This document shows positions 63,880-64,000 of a stretch of 64,000 bases of DNA, one piece after another. Under the pieces are notes generated by a model. The model was not told the origin of the DNA and ran no database searches. It was given only the letters and a program-made list of their open reading frames with translations. The stretch comes from Oceanobacillus bengalensis. Its GTDB lineage: Bacteria > Bacillota > Bacilli > Bacillales > Amphibacillaceae. The position numbers and the translations under genes were made by a program. The stretch covers positions 41,710-105,709 of the forward strand of contig NZ_RBZO01000014.1 in assembly GCF_003628445.1 (NCBI RefSeq), in the 5' to 3' direction. The first letter of the stretch is position 1. Each line of letters starts with the position of its first letter.

Positions 63880-64000
63880 TGACCTGACCCCCATAAGTTA
63901 GAGTGAAAATAATTTATGGGGGTTAGGTTTATGGGAAAGTACAGTGAAGAGTTTAAGTTAAAGGTCGCAGAAGAATATCTTGATGGGAAATTAAGTTATA
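63880..64000 (+). mobile_element. Left end of an IS3-family (IS150-like) insertion sequence
   Basis: TGACCTGACCCCCATAAGTTAG at the edge is the TG...CC type end of IS3 elements, and 50 bp on an orfA-like reading frame begins. The right end, orfB and the target duplication lie outside the window. Confidence 0.8.
63931..64000 (+). CDS. IS3-family transposase OrfA, first 23 codons
   Basis: ATG at 63931 behind GGGGGTT opens MGKYSEEFKLKVAEEYLDGK and continues off the window. This is the start of the helix-turn-helix OrfA protein (YSxEFKxxVxxxYL pattern) of IS150-type elements. The frame is open to the edge; the rest cannot be judged. Confidence 0.8.
   Translation, partial: MGKYSEEFKLKVAEEYLDGKLSY

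Overview
The window looks like a stretch of chromosome from a low-GC, endospore-forming member of the Bacillaceae, of the Oceanobacillus/Virgibacillus type. Sporulation genes (spoIIR, spo0F, gerQ, a pbpG-like penicillin-binding protein), strong AGGAGG ribosome binding sites, and gene order that follows the Bacillus subtilis block from ywlE back to ywdI (ywlE-mntP-ywlC-spoIIR-prmC-prfA-tdk-rpmE-rho-glpX-murA-tal-fba-spo0F-pyrG-rpoE-fadF-argS-ywiB, then ywhD-ywgA-ywfO-lipL-pta-hemQ-gerQ-ywdK-ywdI) all point the same way. The species cannot be named from the sequence alone. No rRNA, tRNA or CRISPR array was seen.

Layout. 1-9.9 kb: minus-strand housekeeping block, with a chemoreceptor, protein-arginine phosphatase, Mn exporter, tRNA t6A synthesis, release factor and its methylase, thymidine kinase, a zinc-independent L31 and Rho. 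A dense DnaA-box cluster lies at 3.9-4.2 kb beside ywlC. 10.4-17.7 kb: glpX, murA, tal, fba, spo0F (sigma-H promoter), pyrG (G-initiating attenuator leader) and rpoE. 18.2-30.4 kb: an acyl-CoA degradation regulon (fadF, then thl-hbd-acd-acd-meaB-tetR-icmF) with matching palindromic operators in front of fadF and thl that the TetR protein may bind. 31-35.4 kb: argS, ywiB and a class A PBP. 35.7-39.3 kb: a thiamine salvage operon (thiW-tenA-thiD-thiM-thiE) under a TPP riboswitch. 39.4-44.7 kb: a decaying quinone/electrophile detoxification region with mhqO, a flavin reductase, a frameshifted mhqN and a GGDEF fragment. 45-53 kb: conserved ywhD to ywdI genes plus tiny proteins. 53-63 kb: UbiB kinase/phasin-like pair, YjiH-type membrane protein, acyltransferase, the Ku/LigD end-joining pair, OsmC and DUF4003. 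63.1-64 kb: gene remnants and the left end of an IS3-type element.

The most unusual content is between the genes. Two copies of a roughly 0.5-kb element made of 51-bp direct repeats, bounded by inverted repeats, lie at 3.3-3.9 kb and 41.5-41.9 kb; the second separates mhqN from mhqO. A third element at 30.7 kb has the same plan with a different 52-bp unit and different ends. Two further arrays (42-bp GC-rich units at 23.1 kb, 51-bp pyrimidine-rich units at 58.0 kb) lie in other gaps. Unit lengths of 42, 51, 51 and 52 bp are close to four or five helical turns. A separate interspersed family with ends like AAAATGCGNNGTAAG occurs at 26.7, 47.7 and 63.7 kb. Start sites were moved from the longest ORF wherever a ribosome binding site or family length favoured another codon; this is stated in the entries.
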